From the NCBI RefSeq assembly GCF_001439685.1, contig NZ_JYLH01000006.1:1-64000 (forward strand): 64,000 bases of DNA. The letters are read 5' to 3'. Origin of the DNA: Pseudomonas libanensis (GTDB lineage: Bacteria; Pseudomonadota; Gammaproteobacteria; Pseudomonadales; Pseudomonadaceae). A program made the position numbers and the translations under genes. Positions 19,250 to 27,459 of the stretch are shown here, one piece after another (position 1 is the first letter of the stretch; each line of letters starts with the position of its first letter). The notes beneath the pieces were generated by a model. That model saw nothing but the letters and a program-made list of their open reading frames with translations. It searched no databases and had not been told where the DNA came from.

Positions 19250-20350
19250 TCAAGGTTTTAGCAGTTCGAATTGCGCGCTGGCGAGGCGCTCGCCGTTGAC
19301 CAGCACGTGCACCCGGTGCGTGCCGGGATAGTGCTTGCGCGTGGTCAATTCTCGGATGTGCTGCTCGCGGTTGATACGCTGCCGTGCGCCTGCGCCCAGG
19401 GTAAAGGCTTTGAGCTTGAACACTTTGGACGCGCTATGGCCGGCGCTCTTTATGTAATCGATGGCGTAGTCCACCACCAGTTTTTGCGCTTGGGGAGCGG
19501 TGGATGTCAGGTTGAACGACAGGCTGATCCGCTCGCCCAGGCGAATCGCCGCCGGGGTCACGCTCAGCTGGTCAATGGTCACCTCGGCCTTGGCCCCGGC
19601 GCCCATGATCGTCAGTGCGCGGGTGTTGCCTTGCTTGATCAGGCTGCGCAACGCATGGCGGGCGATCCAGGCAGTGTGCGGGTTATCCAGGTCCCAGCCT
19701 TCGATCAGGCTGAGCACCCAGCCCGGATGGTCCTTGGTGATGTCATTGAGGTGGTTGGCCACCGACTTGCGCACGTAGAGGCTGCTGTCGGCCTTAAGGT
19801 TATCCAGGATCGGTGCGCACAGCTCGGGGCTGGCTTGCACGTTGGCCAGGCGAAACGACCAGGGCAGGCGAGGGCGTGATCCTTCGCTGGCCAGGCGGCG
19901 TACGTGTTCGTTGGCATCCAGCGACCATTGTTGCATCACCGTCAAAGTGCGCTCGAAGTCGTGCAGCAAGAAATGACGAATGGCGAACTCGGCCGAGCCA
20001 AAGGTGGTGAAAAATTTCAGCGCTGCCATGGAGCGCTTGAAGTCATCCAGGCCATAGCTCGCCACGTAGTGCGGCAAAAACAGGCTGACAAAGCCGCTGT
20101 TGATGCGCGGCGCCAAGGCGTAAAGGTGCTTGAGGGTTTGCGCGTAATCCAGAGGGATCACCGCGTGCAGACTCTCACTGACCCGCGCCATGCGTTGCAT
20201 CACCGACAGCTCGGCCAGCCCGGCTGTGGCGTGCGTCAGAAAGCCCCTGGCGTCGAATGCCGGGTACACCGCGCTCATCTCGGTGGCGATGTGTTGCAGG
20301 CGTTCGACGTTGAAGAGTTCCTTGAGGGCCGGGGCGCTTTGATCGGTCAT
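19250..20350 (-). CDS. AlkD-like HEAT-repeat DNA alkylation repair protein
   Basis: This 366-residue all-helical protein has paired helices with HEAT character, including DDFKRSMAALKFFTTFGSAEFAIRHF, SLYVRKSVANHLNDITKDHP and HTAWIARHALRSLIKQGN. These match the DNA-alkylation-repair (AlkC/AlkD) superfamily. AlkD enzymes excise positively charged N3/N7-alkylated bases. The C-terminal 100 residues form a predicted beta domain (VTIDQLSVTPAAIRLGERISLSFNL), as in the AlkC/AlkF branch. The start was set at the second Met (MTDQSAP). It lies 21 bp after the glutamine-synthetase-like gene, so it may share its transcript although functions differ. Confidence 0.8.
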   Translation of the reverse strand: MTDQSAPALKELFNVERLQHIATEMSAVYPAFDARGFLTHATAGLAELSVMQRMARVSESLHAVIPLDYAQTLKHLYALAPRINSGFVSLFLPHYVASYGLDDFKRSMAALKFFTTFGSAEFAIRHFLLHDFERTLTVMQQWSLDANEHVRRLASEGSRPRLPWSFRLANVQASPELCAPILDNLKADSSLYVRKSVANHLNDITKDHPGWVLSLIEGWDLDNPHTAWIARHALRSLIKQGNTRALTIMGAGAKAEVTIDQLSVTPAAIRLGERISLSFNLTSTAPQAQKLVVDYAIDYIKSAGHSASKVFKLKAFTLGAGARQRINREQHIRELTTRKHYPGTHRVHVLVNGERLASAQFELLKP

Positions 20351-20371
20351 CGGTGCTTCCATGGGGTTGAG

Positions 20372-21718
20372 TCAGAGAAACCAGCGGTATTCCCGCGCAT
20401 GAATTTCCTGCTGAAAGGCCAGATGATCCTGGCGTTTGTTTTCGCAATACACATCGACAAATTCCGCACCCAGCTTATCGCGCACTATCGGTTGCTGCTG
20501 CATGGCGCGTACGGCGTCAAGCATTTCCACCGGGAAGTCGGTGCCGCTGCTGCGGTCCTCGTTCAGCGGCGCGATGGGCTCACGCTTGGCTTCGAGCCCG
20601 TGCTCGAGCCCCGCCAGGATCGCCGCCAGTACCAGGTACGGGTTGGCATCGGCGCTGGCCAGGCGATGTTCGATGCGCAGGTTACGCGGGTCGGACTCGG
20701 GGATGCGCACGCAGGCGTCACGGTCTTCAAAGCCCCAACTGGCACGTGTCGCGGCATTGACTGTGCCACCCAGGCGGCGGAAGGCGTTGTGGTTGGGCGA
20801 GAAGATCGGCATGCAGTGGGGCAGCAACTCCAGGCAACCGGCCACCGCATGGCGCAACGCCTGCTGCTGATGGGCCGCGAGCAGGTTATTGCCCGCCGCG
20901 TCGTAGAGGCTGACATGCACATGCATGCCGCTGCCGGGAAATTGCAGGTAGGGCTTGGCCATGAAGCTGGCGCGATAACCATGCTTGAGCGCCACGCCAC
21001 GGGTGCAGCGGCAGAACAGGGCGGCCCAGTCAGCGGCGCGCAGGCCGTCGTCACAGTGGCCGAAATTGATTTCGAACTGGCCAGGGCCGATTTCGGCGGT
21101 GATCACCGTGATGTCGATGCCCTGGGCCTTTGCGGTTTGCGCCATGTCGTCCAGCACCTCGCTGAAACGCGAGAGCCGTTCGATATGCAGGTTGGGCTGG
21201 TCATCGGCATCATCGCTCAGCGGGTCACGGGCAAATTGCGGCAGCCCGTTTTCGAGCTTTTTATCGAACAGATAGAACTCCAGTTCAAACGCTACCACCG
21301 GGTGAATGCCCTTGTGCTGCAAGCGTTCAAGTACCTTGGCCAGGACTTCGCGGGGTTCGAATTCAATCGGTGCCTCGGTGCCGTCCGAGGTGATGAGCAT
21401 TTGCCCCAATGGCTGCGACTCCCAGCTCACCGGCTTGAGCGTACCGGGCACCAGTCGCCGGCTGGCGTCCGGGTCCCCGTCGTTGAAGCAGTAGTCGCCA
21501 ATCTTGAACAACCCGCCTTGGGCGCCCAGCAATACGGCGTTCTGCGGCAGCTTCAACGGGCTGCCGGCGGCGACTTTTTCAAGCATCTCCACCGGGTAGC
21601 GCTTGCCGTAGAAATGCCCGGGGATGTCCAGGGCGATCAAGTCGACATAACGCACGTCGGGGTGGTTCTGGCGAAAGGTCCGTACTTCGGCCAGCAACGT
21701 GGAGGAATGGCTTTTCAC
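20372..21718 (-). CDS. Glutamine synthetase-like gamma-glutamyl ligase
   Basis: This 448-residue class I-type glutamine synthetase homologue is probably a gamma-glutamylpolyamine or amine ligase. The metal- and ATP-site motifs are present: VAFELEFYLFDKK, ITAEIGPGQFEINF, SGMHVHVSL, NAATRASWGFEDRDACVRIPES and RIEHRLASADANPYLVLAA. It begins with GTG at 21718 (reading KSHSSTLLAEV), with AGGAG eight bases upstream. That start lies 12 bp past the cupin-regulator stop, so the two are co-transcribed. A cupin-XRE regulator of the PuuR type beside it supports a role in polyamine or amine catabolism; ammonia assimilation is unlikely. Confidence 0.85.
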   Translation of the reverse strand: MKSHSSTLLAEVRTFRQNHPDVRYVDLIALDIPGHFYGKRYPVEMLEKVAAGSPLKLPQNAVLLGAQGGLFKIGDYCFNDGDPDASRRLVPGTLKPVSWESQPLGQMLITSDGTEAPIEFEPREVLAKVLERLQHKGIHPVVAFELEFYLFDKKLENGLPQFARDPLSDDADDQPNLHIERLSRFSEVLDDMAQTAKAQGIDITVITAEIGPGQFEINFGHCDDGLRAADWAALFCRCTRGVALKHGYRASFMAKPYLQFPGSGMHVHVSLYDAAGNNLLAAHQQQALRHAVAGCLELLPHCMPIFSPNHNAFRRLGGTVNAATRASWGFEDRDACVRIPESDPRNLRIEHRLASADANPYLVLAAILAGLEHGLEAKREPIAPLNEDRSSGTDFPVEMLDAVRAMQQQPIVRDKLGAEFVDVYCENKRQDHLAFQQEIHAREYRWFL

Positions 21719-21729
21719 GGGTGCAGCTC

Positions 21730-22311
21730 CTAGTTGTAGACCCACAGGACGCGGGCGGGCAGGTCGGTCAGGTTGGCGTAGCGGCAGTGGGCGAAACTGG
21801 CCAGGTGGAAGCTGTCGCCGGGGCCGAGGGTGACCGGGTCGGCCTCATCGTCCACCCATAGGGTCAGCTCGCCCTCCAGCACAAAGCCGGCCTGTTCGGC
21901 GCGGTCGCTCATGCTTTGTTCACCGCTATTGGCACCGGGGGCCAGCAGGCTATCGAGCATCGAAAACGCGCCGTTCATGCTCGGCGATACCAGGATGTCG
22001 GTGATGCCATTGGCGTAATACACCGTGCGCCGCTCGTTAGGGCGGGTGACCCAGTCCACGGCCTTGGGTTTGGGCAGGCTGTAGAAATAGGTGGTGGGTA
22101 CGTCAAGGGCGTGGCTGATGGCGGTCAGGTCGGCCACGGTCGGGCGCGACAGGCCGCGTTCGACCTGCGACAGGAAACCCACTGACCGCTCGATTTTTTG
22201 CGCGAGTTGGGCCAGGGTGAGCTTCTTGTGCTTGCGCAGATCGTGGATCAGCGCTGCTAGGGTGGCGAGTTCTTCTTGTGGGGTCATGAAATTTGTATCG
22301 GATAATTTCAT
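21730..22311 (-). CDS. XRE-cupin transcriptional regulator (PuuR-like)
   Basis: The 193-residue protein has an N-terminal lambda-repressor-type HTH (residues about 15-75: LAALIHDLRKHKKLTLAQLAQKIERSV, SQVERGLSRPTVADLTAISHAL) and a C-terminal cupin barrel (about 115-190: EQAGFVLEGELTLWVDDE, LGPGDSFHLASFAHCRYAN). This arrangement senses a small ligand in the cupin and represses adjacent catabolic genes. It immediately precedes the glutamine-synthetase-like gene. No good ribosome-binding site is seen before either ATG 22311 or ATG 22287 (MTPQEELAT), so the start is uncertain. Repeats overlapping both suggest autoregulation. Confidence 0.85.
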   Translation of the reverse strand: MKLSDTNFMTPQEELATLAALIHDLRKHKKLTLAQLAQKIERSVGFLSQVERGLSRPTVADLTAISHALDVPTTYFYSLPKPKAVDWVTRPNERRTVYYANGITDILVSPSMNGAFSMLDSLLAPGANSGEQSMSDRAEQAGFVLEGELTLWVDDEADPVTLGPGDSFHLASFAHCRYANLTDLPARVLWVYN

Positions 22312-22337
22312 GAAAAATTACAGGATTAATTTCATGG
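22284..22337. promoter_or_regulatory. Candidate operator: three AATTTCATG copies
   Basis: AATTTCATG occurs at 22304-22312 and 22328-22336 (24 bp apart) and in reverse at 22285-22293. The three copies sit across the divergent start sites of the cupin regulator and the 115-aa gene, as expected for an autoregulatory site. Confidence 0.5.
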
Positions 22338-22348
22338 AGGCAATGGTA

Positions 22349-22696
22349 ATGGAACTCGAGGCGCATTTACTCGTGCTGGAACAGGAGCTTCAGGCGTGTA
22401 CGACGCGCTCGGATGCGCACCGGCTGGGGCAACTTCTGGCGGATGATTTCGTAGAGTTTGGCGCCAGTGGCGCTGTCTGGGGCAGCAAGGCCGAGGTGAT
22501 TGCCGGGTTGCAGGATGAGGTGTTTTCCGAGCGGCGCATGACTGAATTTGCGCTGAAAATGCTCAGCACCAATGTGGCACTGGTGACCTATCGCAGTCAC
22601 CGCCAAGGCGTAGGGAATTCATTGCGCAGTTCGGTGTGGCGCGAAGAGCACGGGCAATGGCGGATGGTGTTTCATCAAGGTACACCCGCTCAGTAG
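22349..22696 (+). CDS. DUF4440 / SnoaL-like (NTF2-fold) small protein
   Basis: This 115-residue cytoplasmic protein has the layout of the DUF4440 branch of the NTF2 fold: a long N-terminal helix (LEAHLLVLEQELQACTTRSDAHRLGQLLADDFVEFGASG), then four strands ending SVWREEHGQWRMVFHQGTPA. The W-x5-WRMVFHQGT ending is typical. The function is not predictable. I chose ATG 22349 because GGAGG lies eight bases upstream; earlier in-frame ATGs lie inside or before the SD. It is divergent from the cupin regulator and shares the AATTTCATG repeats, so it may be co-regulated. Confidence 0.75.
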   Translation: MELEAHLLVLEQELQACTTRSDAHRLGQLLADDFVEFGASGAVWGSKAEVIAGLQDEVFSERRMTEFALKMLSTNVALVTYRSHRQGVGNSLRSSVWREEHGQWRMVFHQGTPAQ

Positions 22697-22836
22697 CTGG
22701 GGCGCGAGACAGTCAAACAGCTCTATTGGCGCTATAGCGACAAGAGCGTTTTTTTACTAGCCTTCTACACACATCATCCTTTCCACGCAGTCGGGTCCGT
22801 AGTAATGCCCAGTCACCAAGATAGAGGCTTATTGCG

Positions 22837-23847
22837 ATGGAGCAATTTTCTGCTGGCTCGTCGTCCGTTATTTCGCCCTTTATTGTGCGTACGCTTCGTT
22901 GTCCTTCTCCCACGCGTATAGATGATGCGTTGGGGCGAGAGGTCAACAATCGGTTGATGAGATGGATCAAGCGTATTGGCATCTTCGCTGGAAAACTGGA
23001 CAAGATCCGAGCTTCGGATTTTGGTCGCTACGCCATGTTGTGCCATGTAGACACCGACGATCCTGACCGTCTCCTGCTGCAAGCACAGTGCCTGGCGGCC
23101 TTGTTTGCTGTTGATGACCATTATTGCGATGACCGTTCATTGGGCTGCGATCCCAGGCACGTTGCCCCCCGTTTATCATTCGCGATTGCCGCGATGGATC
23201 CCTCTTACCTGCCTAAACCTTTTGATGCCCAATTGGAGACCCAGCTCAACGCTGATCCGGTTCTGGTGGGGCTGCGTGCCTACATGAGGCGAGTCGGCAA
23301 GTTTTGTACCCCCTCCCAGGTTGCCCGGGTTCGCCAAATCAGCATCGCGATGTTTGTAGCCATGGCTGCCGAGGGCGCGTGGCGTGTGTATGGTACGCGG
23401 CCGACCGTGGCTGAATACCTTGGCAGTCGACAAGTAAACAGTTTTTGGCCATGCCTTGTATTGATCGACCCCATCGGCGGTTACGAAGTACCGGCCAATG
23501 TGTATTCGCAGCCGGACGTACACAGAGTCACTGCCTTGGGGGCCCTGGCGACCACGCTGGTCAACGATATGTACTCTGCCTACAAGGAACATTTGAATGA
23601 GGTGGGTACGTTTAAATTGCCGTATTTGTTAGCGTCACTGCGCCAGTGCTCCCTTCAACAAGCGATAGACATGATTGCCGACATTCATGACGACGTAATG
23701 CTCCAGTACGAACAGGCGGAGCATGCTTTGCTGGTTGGGGCGACTCCGCTGTTGCAAAGGTATCTTGCAGGGCTTAAGGCATGGATTGCGGGGAATCTGG
23801 AATGGCACAAACACAGTGCTCGTTACCGAGCTGATTTTACGCGGTGA
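22837..23847 (+). CDS. Class I terpene cyclase (2-MIB/2-methylenebornane synthase-like)
   Basis: This 336-residue protein carries both Mg-binding motifs of class I terpene cyclases: DDHYCDD at residues 93-99 (first aspartate-rich motif) and NDMYSAYKE at 243-251 (NSE triad). A conserved Arg/Tyr-containing C-terminus includes HKHSARY. The DDxYCxD form of the first motif, and YLGSRQVNSFWPCLVLID before the triad, resemble synthases that cyclise 2-methyl-GPP to 2-methylisoborneol or 2-methylenebornane. However, the long proline-rich N-terminus of 2-MIB synthases and the partner GPP methyltransferase are both absent from this window. GAGG precedes ATG by nine bases. The gene is visibly less GC-rich than its neighbours, consistent with transfer. 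The product is unknown. Confidence 0.82.
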   Translation: MEQFSAGSSSVISPFIVRTLRCPSPTRIDDALGREVNNRLMRWIKRIGIFAGKLDKIRASDFGRYAMLCHVDTDDPDRLLLQAQCLAALFAVDDHYCDDRSLGCDPRHVAPRLSFAIAAMDPSYLPKPFDAQLETQLNADPVLVGLRAYMRRVGKFCTPSQVARVRQISIAMFVAMAAEGAWRVYGTRPTVAEYLGSRQVNSFWPCLVLIDPIGGYEVPANVYSQPDVHRVTALGALATTLVNDMYSAYKEHLNEVGTFKLPYLLASLRQCSLQQAIDMIADIHDDVMLQYEQAEHALLVGATPLLQRYLAGLKAWIAGNLEWHKHSARYRADFTR

Positions 23848-23906
23848 ATGATTACGCGCCGCCGCGGTCGGACCCAGGGTACGCACCATTAATTGAAGGA
23901 GCACCC

Positions 23907-24215
23907 ATGAAATCTAAAACCCTAGCCGCCTGCCTGCTGATCACCGCCGGCCTGTCCACCGCCAGCTTTGTCGTGCAGGCCGGTGATACCCCTCAGGAAA
24001 CCGTGCAACCTTCAAACATCAATGCCCGGGACCTGAAAGAAGGTGATCGCGCCCCGGATATGCTGATGCGCAAGGAGTCGGCGGTCAGTGACTGGAAAAA
24101 ACGCGGCCTTAAACAGCCAGAGGAAGACAGCCAATGGGCGCGGGTAGGCGACAAGTTCGTGCTGCTCAAGACCACCAACGGCACGATCCTTGAGATCACC
24201 CCGGTGAAGAAATAA
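23907..24215 (+). CDS. RcnB-like periplasmic protein
   Basis: This 102-residue protein has a clear signal peptide (MKSKTLAACLLITAGLSTAS, cleavage near VVQA-GD). Its C-terminal half matches RcnB/YohN: GDRAPDMLMRKESAVSDWKKRGL, then QWARVGDKFVLLKTTNGTILEI. RcnB proteins act in the periplasm and in E. coli modulate nickel/cobalt export. Pseudomonas has many uncharacterised paralogues, so no metal role is claimed here. ATG 23907 has GGAG six bases upstream. It is a single gene followed by a hairpin and T-rich stretch. Confidence 0.8.
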   Translation: MKSKTLAACLLITAGLSTASFVVQAGDTPQETVQPSNINARDLKEGDRAPDMLMRKESAVSDWKKRGLKQPEEDSQWARVGDKFVLLKTTNGTILEITPVKK

Positions 24216-24226
24216 TCCCGCACCAC

Positions 24227-24251
24227 CACCTGCTGCTTTGCAGGTGTTCTG
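24227..24251 (+). terminator. Terminator after the RcnB-like gene
   Basis: CACCTGC/GCAGGTG stem with a 6-nt loop followed by TTCTGTTTT, 12 bp past the stop. Confidence 0.6.
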
Positions 24252-24253
24252 TT

Positions 24254-24526
24254 TTATTGCCGCGTCGATGAAGGCAAATCATCGAGGGTGAGCTTGCCGA
24301 CGTTGTTGCTCTGCAGCTCGTAACGCAGCTCATCCACCATCTTTTCCACTTCCTGTGGGGTCTGCAGGCGGTTAGTGCTGATGCCGGTGACCACCAGGTC
24401 GACTCGGCCGGTCTCGGCGTCGTAGACCTTCAGGGTCAAGGACGCATCCCGGCACAGGGTGAATTCGCACGTCAGCGGTGACAGGCCTTCTTCGATGCAG
24501 TTGCGCAGTTGGGAGAGGGTAAACAT
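24254..24526 (-). CDS. DUF1652 family protein
   Basis: This 90-residue protein belongs to the small, Pseudomonas-restricted DUF1652 family, recognisable from LRNCIEEGLSPLTCEFTL, the DLVVTGIS strand and a C-terminal helix TPQEVEKMVDELRYEL. It has no signal peptide and no known function. The start is ATG 24526 with AAGGAA upstream; the 17-codon extension to 24577 has no ribosome-binding site. It lies downstream of and on the same strand as the PAS-LuxR regulator, separated by about 100 bp. Confidence 0.8.
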   Translation of the reverse strand: MFTLSQLRNCIEEGLSPLTCEFTLCRDASLTLKVYDAETGRVDLVVTGISTNRLQTPQEVEKMVDELRYELQSNNVGKLTLDDLPSSTRQ

Positions 24527-24628
24527 GCGGGTTCCTTCAAGGCAAAAGTACGATCCCTTGAAGGTTATTGATTGCACCCCCGCCCAATAAGGCGAATTCG
24601 CACTAGCTGGACTAGTGCATTTGCATGT

Positions 24629-26125
24629 TCAGCGCTTGTTTTTAACGCGCAATTCGCCGGCAAACAGCCCGCGTTCACGGGCCCAGACGATGGCGGCACT
24701 GCGGCTGTGCACCCCCAGCTTTGAATACACCGTGGCCACATGGTTACGCACGGTGTTGGGCGCCAGTTTCAGGCGCGAGGCGATCTCCTTATCGGCCAGA
24801 CCCTCGCAGATCAGGCCCAGTACATCACGCTCCCGGGCGGTCAGGTCGGTGAAGGCTACATTGGGCAGGTTGGGGCTATTGACGCTTTTGGCGTTGGCCA
24901 GTTTTTCGATCAGGGTCTGGCTGAACCACGACGCATCCTGCATCACTTCCTCAATGGCCGCCACCAGCTCAAGCTCAGAGCGTTTGCGTTCGGTGATGTT
25001 CATCAGCACCATCAGGTAGCAGGGCACGTCCTGGATGATCACGGTATCGGCGGACACCACGCAGTCGATCACTTCATTGCCTTTCTTGCGCACCTTGAGG
25101 TCCTGGCCGTCGAGGTTGCCGGCTTTTTCCAGGGTGGCAAACAGTTGTGCACCGGCCTGGGGGCTGTCGATAAAGTTGATCTCTTCGATGGATTTGCCGA
25201 TCAGTTCCTCACTGATATAACCGGTGATCGTCATGAAGGCTTCGTTGATATCCACTACCTGGCGGTTGACGGCGCTGCACACCAGGGTGGGCACCGGTGT
25301 CAGGCGGAAGGATTTGGCGAAGCGCTCCTCACTCTGGCGCAGGGCAATTTCCGCTTTGCGCCTAGGCTCCAGGTCGGTGAAGGAAAACAGCATGCAGTCT
25401 TCCTCGTTCATGTCCAACGGCTGGCCGGCCACGATCACCAGTTTGCTCCCGCCTTCGGGCAGTCGCAGTTCGGCCTGCATCTGCGGGATGGTCGCGCCTT
25501 CGCCCAGGCGCTGGATGGCCAGGTCCTTGCGCTCGGCTTGTTCCAGCACATCCAGTTCATACACGGATTTGCCGATGACCTGGTCGCGGTTGTAGCCGGT
25601 CATCTCCAGGAAGCCCTGATTGACCTTGATGTAGCGCAGATCGCTCAGGCGGCAGATCACCGCGGGTGCCGGGTTGGCGTTGAAGGTTTTCTCGAAGCGC
25701 TGCTCGGCGCTGGCCCATTCGGTGGCGTCGCTGAGGATCAGCACCAGCAGCTCCGGCTCGCCCTTGGAGTCGGTCAGCACCAGGCTGCGTAAGCGATGTA
25801 CCCAGCACCGGCTTTCATCGGCAGCAGGGGTGACTTCCACTACCACATCGCTGAATTCTTCACCGGTCGCGACGCGACTTAGGGGGTAGCTGTCCAGTTG
25901 TAACGGATGATTGTTGCGATAGCGCAGGGCAAAACGCTTGGCGTACGCCTCGGTATTGGTGCCGAGCTCCTCGACTTCATTGACCCCATGCATGGCCAAT
26001 GCCGCTTCGTTGGCCCAGAGGATGGTCTGGTCGACTTCGGCCAGGATCACGCCGTCGGACAGCCCGGAGATGATCTGCTGCAATTGGCGGCGGTTGGTTT
26101 CTTTGGCAAGGACATCCTGGGTCAT
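24629..26125 (-). CDS. Multi-PAS sensor with C-terminal LuxR-type HTH
   Basis: This 498-residue cytoplasmic regulator has three PAS domains and a GerE/LuxR output domain. PAS1 (about 12-115) begins QQIISGLSDGVILAEVDQTI. PAS2 (about 150-255) has FEKTFNANPAPAVICRL and FLEMTGYNRDQVIGKSV. PAS3 (about 275-385) has FAKSFRLTPVPTLVCSA and FMTITGYISEELIGKS and ends in the PAC-like NITERKRSE. The HTH (about 430-490) reads LTARERDVLGLICEGLADKEIASRL and NTVRNHVATVYSKLGVHSR. With no kinase or receiver it is a one-component sensor of a ligand, redox state or light. The start was set by GGAG before ATG 26125 (MTQDVLAK). The target genes are unknown. Confidence 0.88.
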   Translation of the reverse strand: MTQDVLAKETNRRQLQQIISGLSDGVILAEVDQTILWANEAALAMHGVNEVEELGTNTEAYAKRFALRYRNNHPLQLDSYPLSRVATGEEFSDVVVEVTPAADESRCWVHRLRSLVLTDSKGEPELLVLILSDATEWASAEQRFEKTFNANPAPAVICRLSDLRYIKVNQGFLEMTGYNRDQVIGKSVYELDVLEQAERKDLAIQRLGEGATIPQMQAELRLPEGGSKLVIVAGQPLDMNEEDCMLFSFTDLEPRRKAEIALRQSEERFAKSFRLTPVPTLVCSAVNRQVVDINEAFMTITGYISEELIGKSIEEINFIDSPQAGAQLFATLEKAGNLDGQDLKVRKKGNEVIDCVVSADTVIIQDVPCYLMVLMNITERKRSELELVAAIEEVMQDASWFSQTLIEKLANAKSVNSPNLPNVAFTDLTARERDVLGLICEGLADKEIASRLKLAPNTVRNHVATVYSKLGVHSRSAAIVWARERGLFAGELRVKNKR

Positions 26126-26404
26126 GACTGCTCCAAAATAGAAAACGCGCGAGTTTTTGTAGGGGCTGGGCGCATGGGAATACGACCACCCGGCATCAGG
26201 ATAGTGCAGAGTGATTAACCGCTGAGCAGTACGAATGCACTGGTGGGCCTGGTGCATATGCGCCTGAACCTGAGCTTCTTTATCGGGCGTTTATTCCTGA
26301 CAAGCCACCGCATGCCCTTGGCATAAAAACGCCCACGACAAGGACGCCGACTGGCTGAGCGCGTAAAATGCCGGCTTTTTACGCGTATCCCGCAAAGGTG
26401 CCCC
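26126..26404. other. Intergenic region without recognised features
   Basis: This 279-bp divergent gap between the PAS-LuxR gene and the lysozyme-fold lipoprotein gene holds no repeat, RNA or plausible small gene that I could support. Confidence 0.6.
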
Positions 26405-27025
26405 TTGAGCGCAGGCAAAACCGTAGGACTGTTATTACTCACCTCTCTGTTGGCGGCGTGCGGCACCTCGCCGCCACGCACGCCCAACGATATCTGCGGC
26501 ATCTTTCGCGAAAAGGATGACTGGTACGACGCCGCCAAGGTCACGCAAAAGCGTTGGGGCGTACCGATCCAGGTGCCGCTGGCCATCATGTATCAGGAGT
26601 CGGGCTTTCGCCACGACGCCAAGACCCCGCGTAAATACCTGCTGTGGATCATCCCCTGGGGTCGCGTGTCCACCGCTTCGGGCTACGCCCAGGCCAAGGA
26701 TGAAGTGTGGAACGACTACCGCAAAGCCACCGGACGCAGCGGCGCTGATCGCGAAGACTTCGACGACGCCATCGACTTTATCGGCTGGTACATGGACAAG
26801 ACCTACACCATCAATGGCGTCTACAAATACGACGCCTATGGCCAATACCTGAACTACCACGAAGGCTGGGGCGGCTACCGCCAGCGTACCTACGCCAGCA
26901 AAGCCTGGCTGCTACCGGTGGCGAGCAAGGTGCAGGCGCGCTCGCAGATGTATGCGCGGCAATATGCCGGGTGCAAGAATGAGTTGGGGCGTGGGTTCTG
27001 GAGCCGGTTCTGGCATTGGTTATAA
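26405..27025 (+). CDS. Lysozyme/SLT-fold lipoprotein
   Basis: This 206-residue lipoprotein starts at a TTG codon (AAAGG seven bases upstream). It has a signal sequence ending LLAACG (lipidated Cys19). The segment IQVPLAIMYQESGFRHDAKTPRKY has the catalytic-Glu context of lytic transglycosylases (Glu65), followed by SGYAQAKDEVWNDYRKATGR and a C-terminal YHEGWGGYRQRTY block resembling the substrate groove of SLT domains. It is probably a membrane-anchored peptidoglycan-binding or -cleaving protein; activity is inferred from fold motifs only. It is a single gene ending just before a REP doublet. Confidence 0.8.
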   Translation: MSAGKTVGLLLLTSLLAACGTSPPRTPNDICGIFREKDDWYDAAKVTQKRWGVPIQVPLAIMYQESGFRHDAKTPRKYLLWIIPWGRVSTASGYAQAKDEVWNDYRKATGRSGADREDFDDAIDFIGWYMDKTYTINGVYKYDAYGQYLNYHEGWGGYRQRTYASKAWLLPVASKVQARSQMYARQYAGCKNELGRGFWSRFWHWL

Positions 27026-27052
27026 AAGACTTCCGGATGCATGCAGACCCAA

Positions 27053-27141
27053 TGTGGTAGGGGGCTTGCGCCCGATAGCAGGGTATCAGTCAATGATGTT
27101 GAGACTGATGCGCCGCCATCGGGAGCAAGCCCCCTCCCACA
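27053..27141. repeat. REP pair (type I)
   Basis: TGTGGTAGGGGGCTTGCGCC and an inverted copy ending AAGCCCCCTCCCACA lie between two converging genes. Confidence 0.88.
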
Positions 27142-27153
27142 TTTAGTTTTGCA

Positions 27154-27399
27154 TTAACGCGGCAGTATGCATTCCAGCGAACGGTCCACCATCACGCTGG
27201 CCATTTCAACCAGGTGCATGACCGAAATCACCAGGGTGCGGGAAGTGCCATCCAACTGCTCACCCGCTGTCTGCGCGGCAACGGCTGCGCAACGCAACAC
27301 GCTGCTGGCATGGGCCAGGGCGTCTTCGAAGCTGAGGTCGGGTGTGGTGGCGAAGAATTGCAGTTCTGCGGCGGGTGGTGCGGGGACGAGCTTTTCCAT
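27154..27399 (-). CDS. DUF6124 family protein
   Basis: This 81-residue protein matches the small Pseudomonas DUF6124 family: a short N-terminal MEKLVPAPP, SFEDALAHASSVLRCAAVAA (helix 1) and GTSRTLVISVMHLVEMASVMVD (helix 2, containing the HLVEMA hallmark). No function is known for the family. It probably folds as a helical hairpin. GGAGTC precedes ATG. The striking feature is its 5' side: about 200 bp with nested inverted repeats and a terminator (next entry), which suggests that the gene is controlled by its leader RNA. Confidence 0.8.
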   Translation of the reverse strand: MEKLVPAPPAAELQFFATTPDLSFEDALAHASSVLRCAAVAAQTAGEQLDGTSRTLVISVMHLVEMASVMVDRSLECILPR

Positions 27400-27459
27400 G
27401 GTTTGACTCCTAATCTAAGTTAGAAGGCGACCACCATCGCTACCAAACGACTTTTAGGG

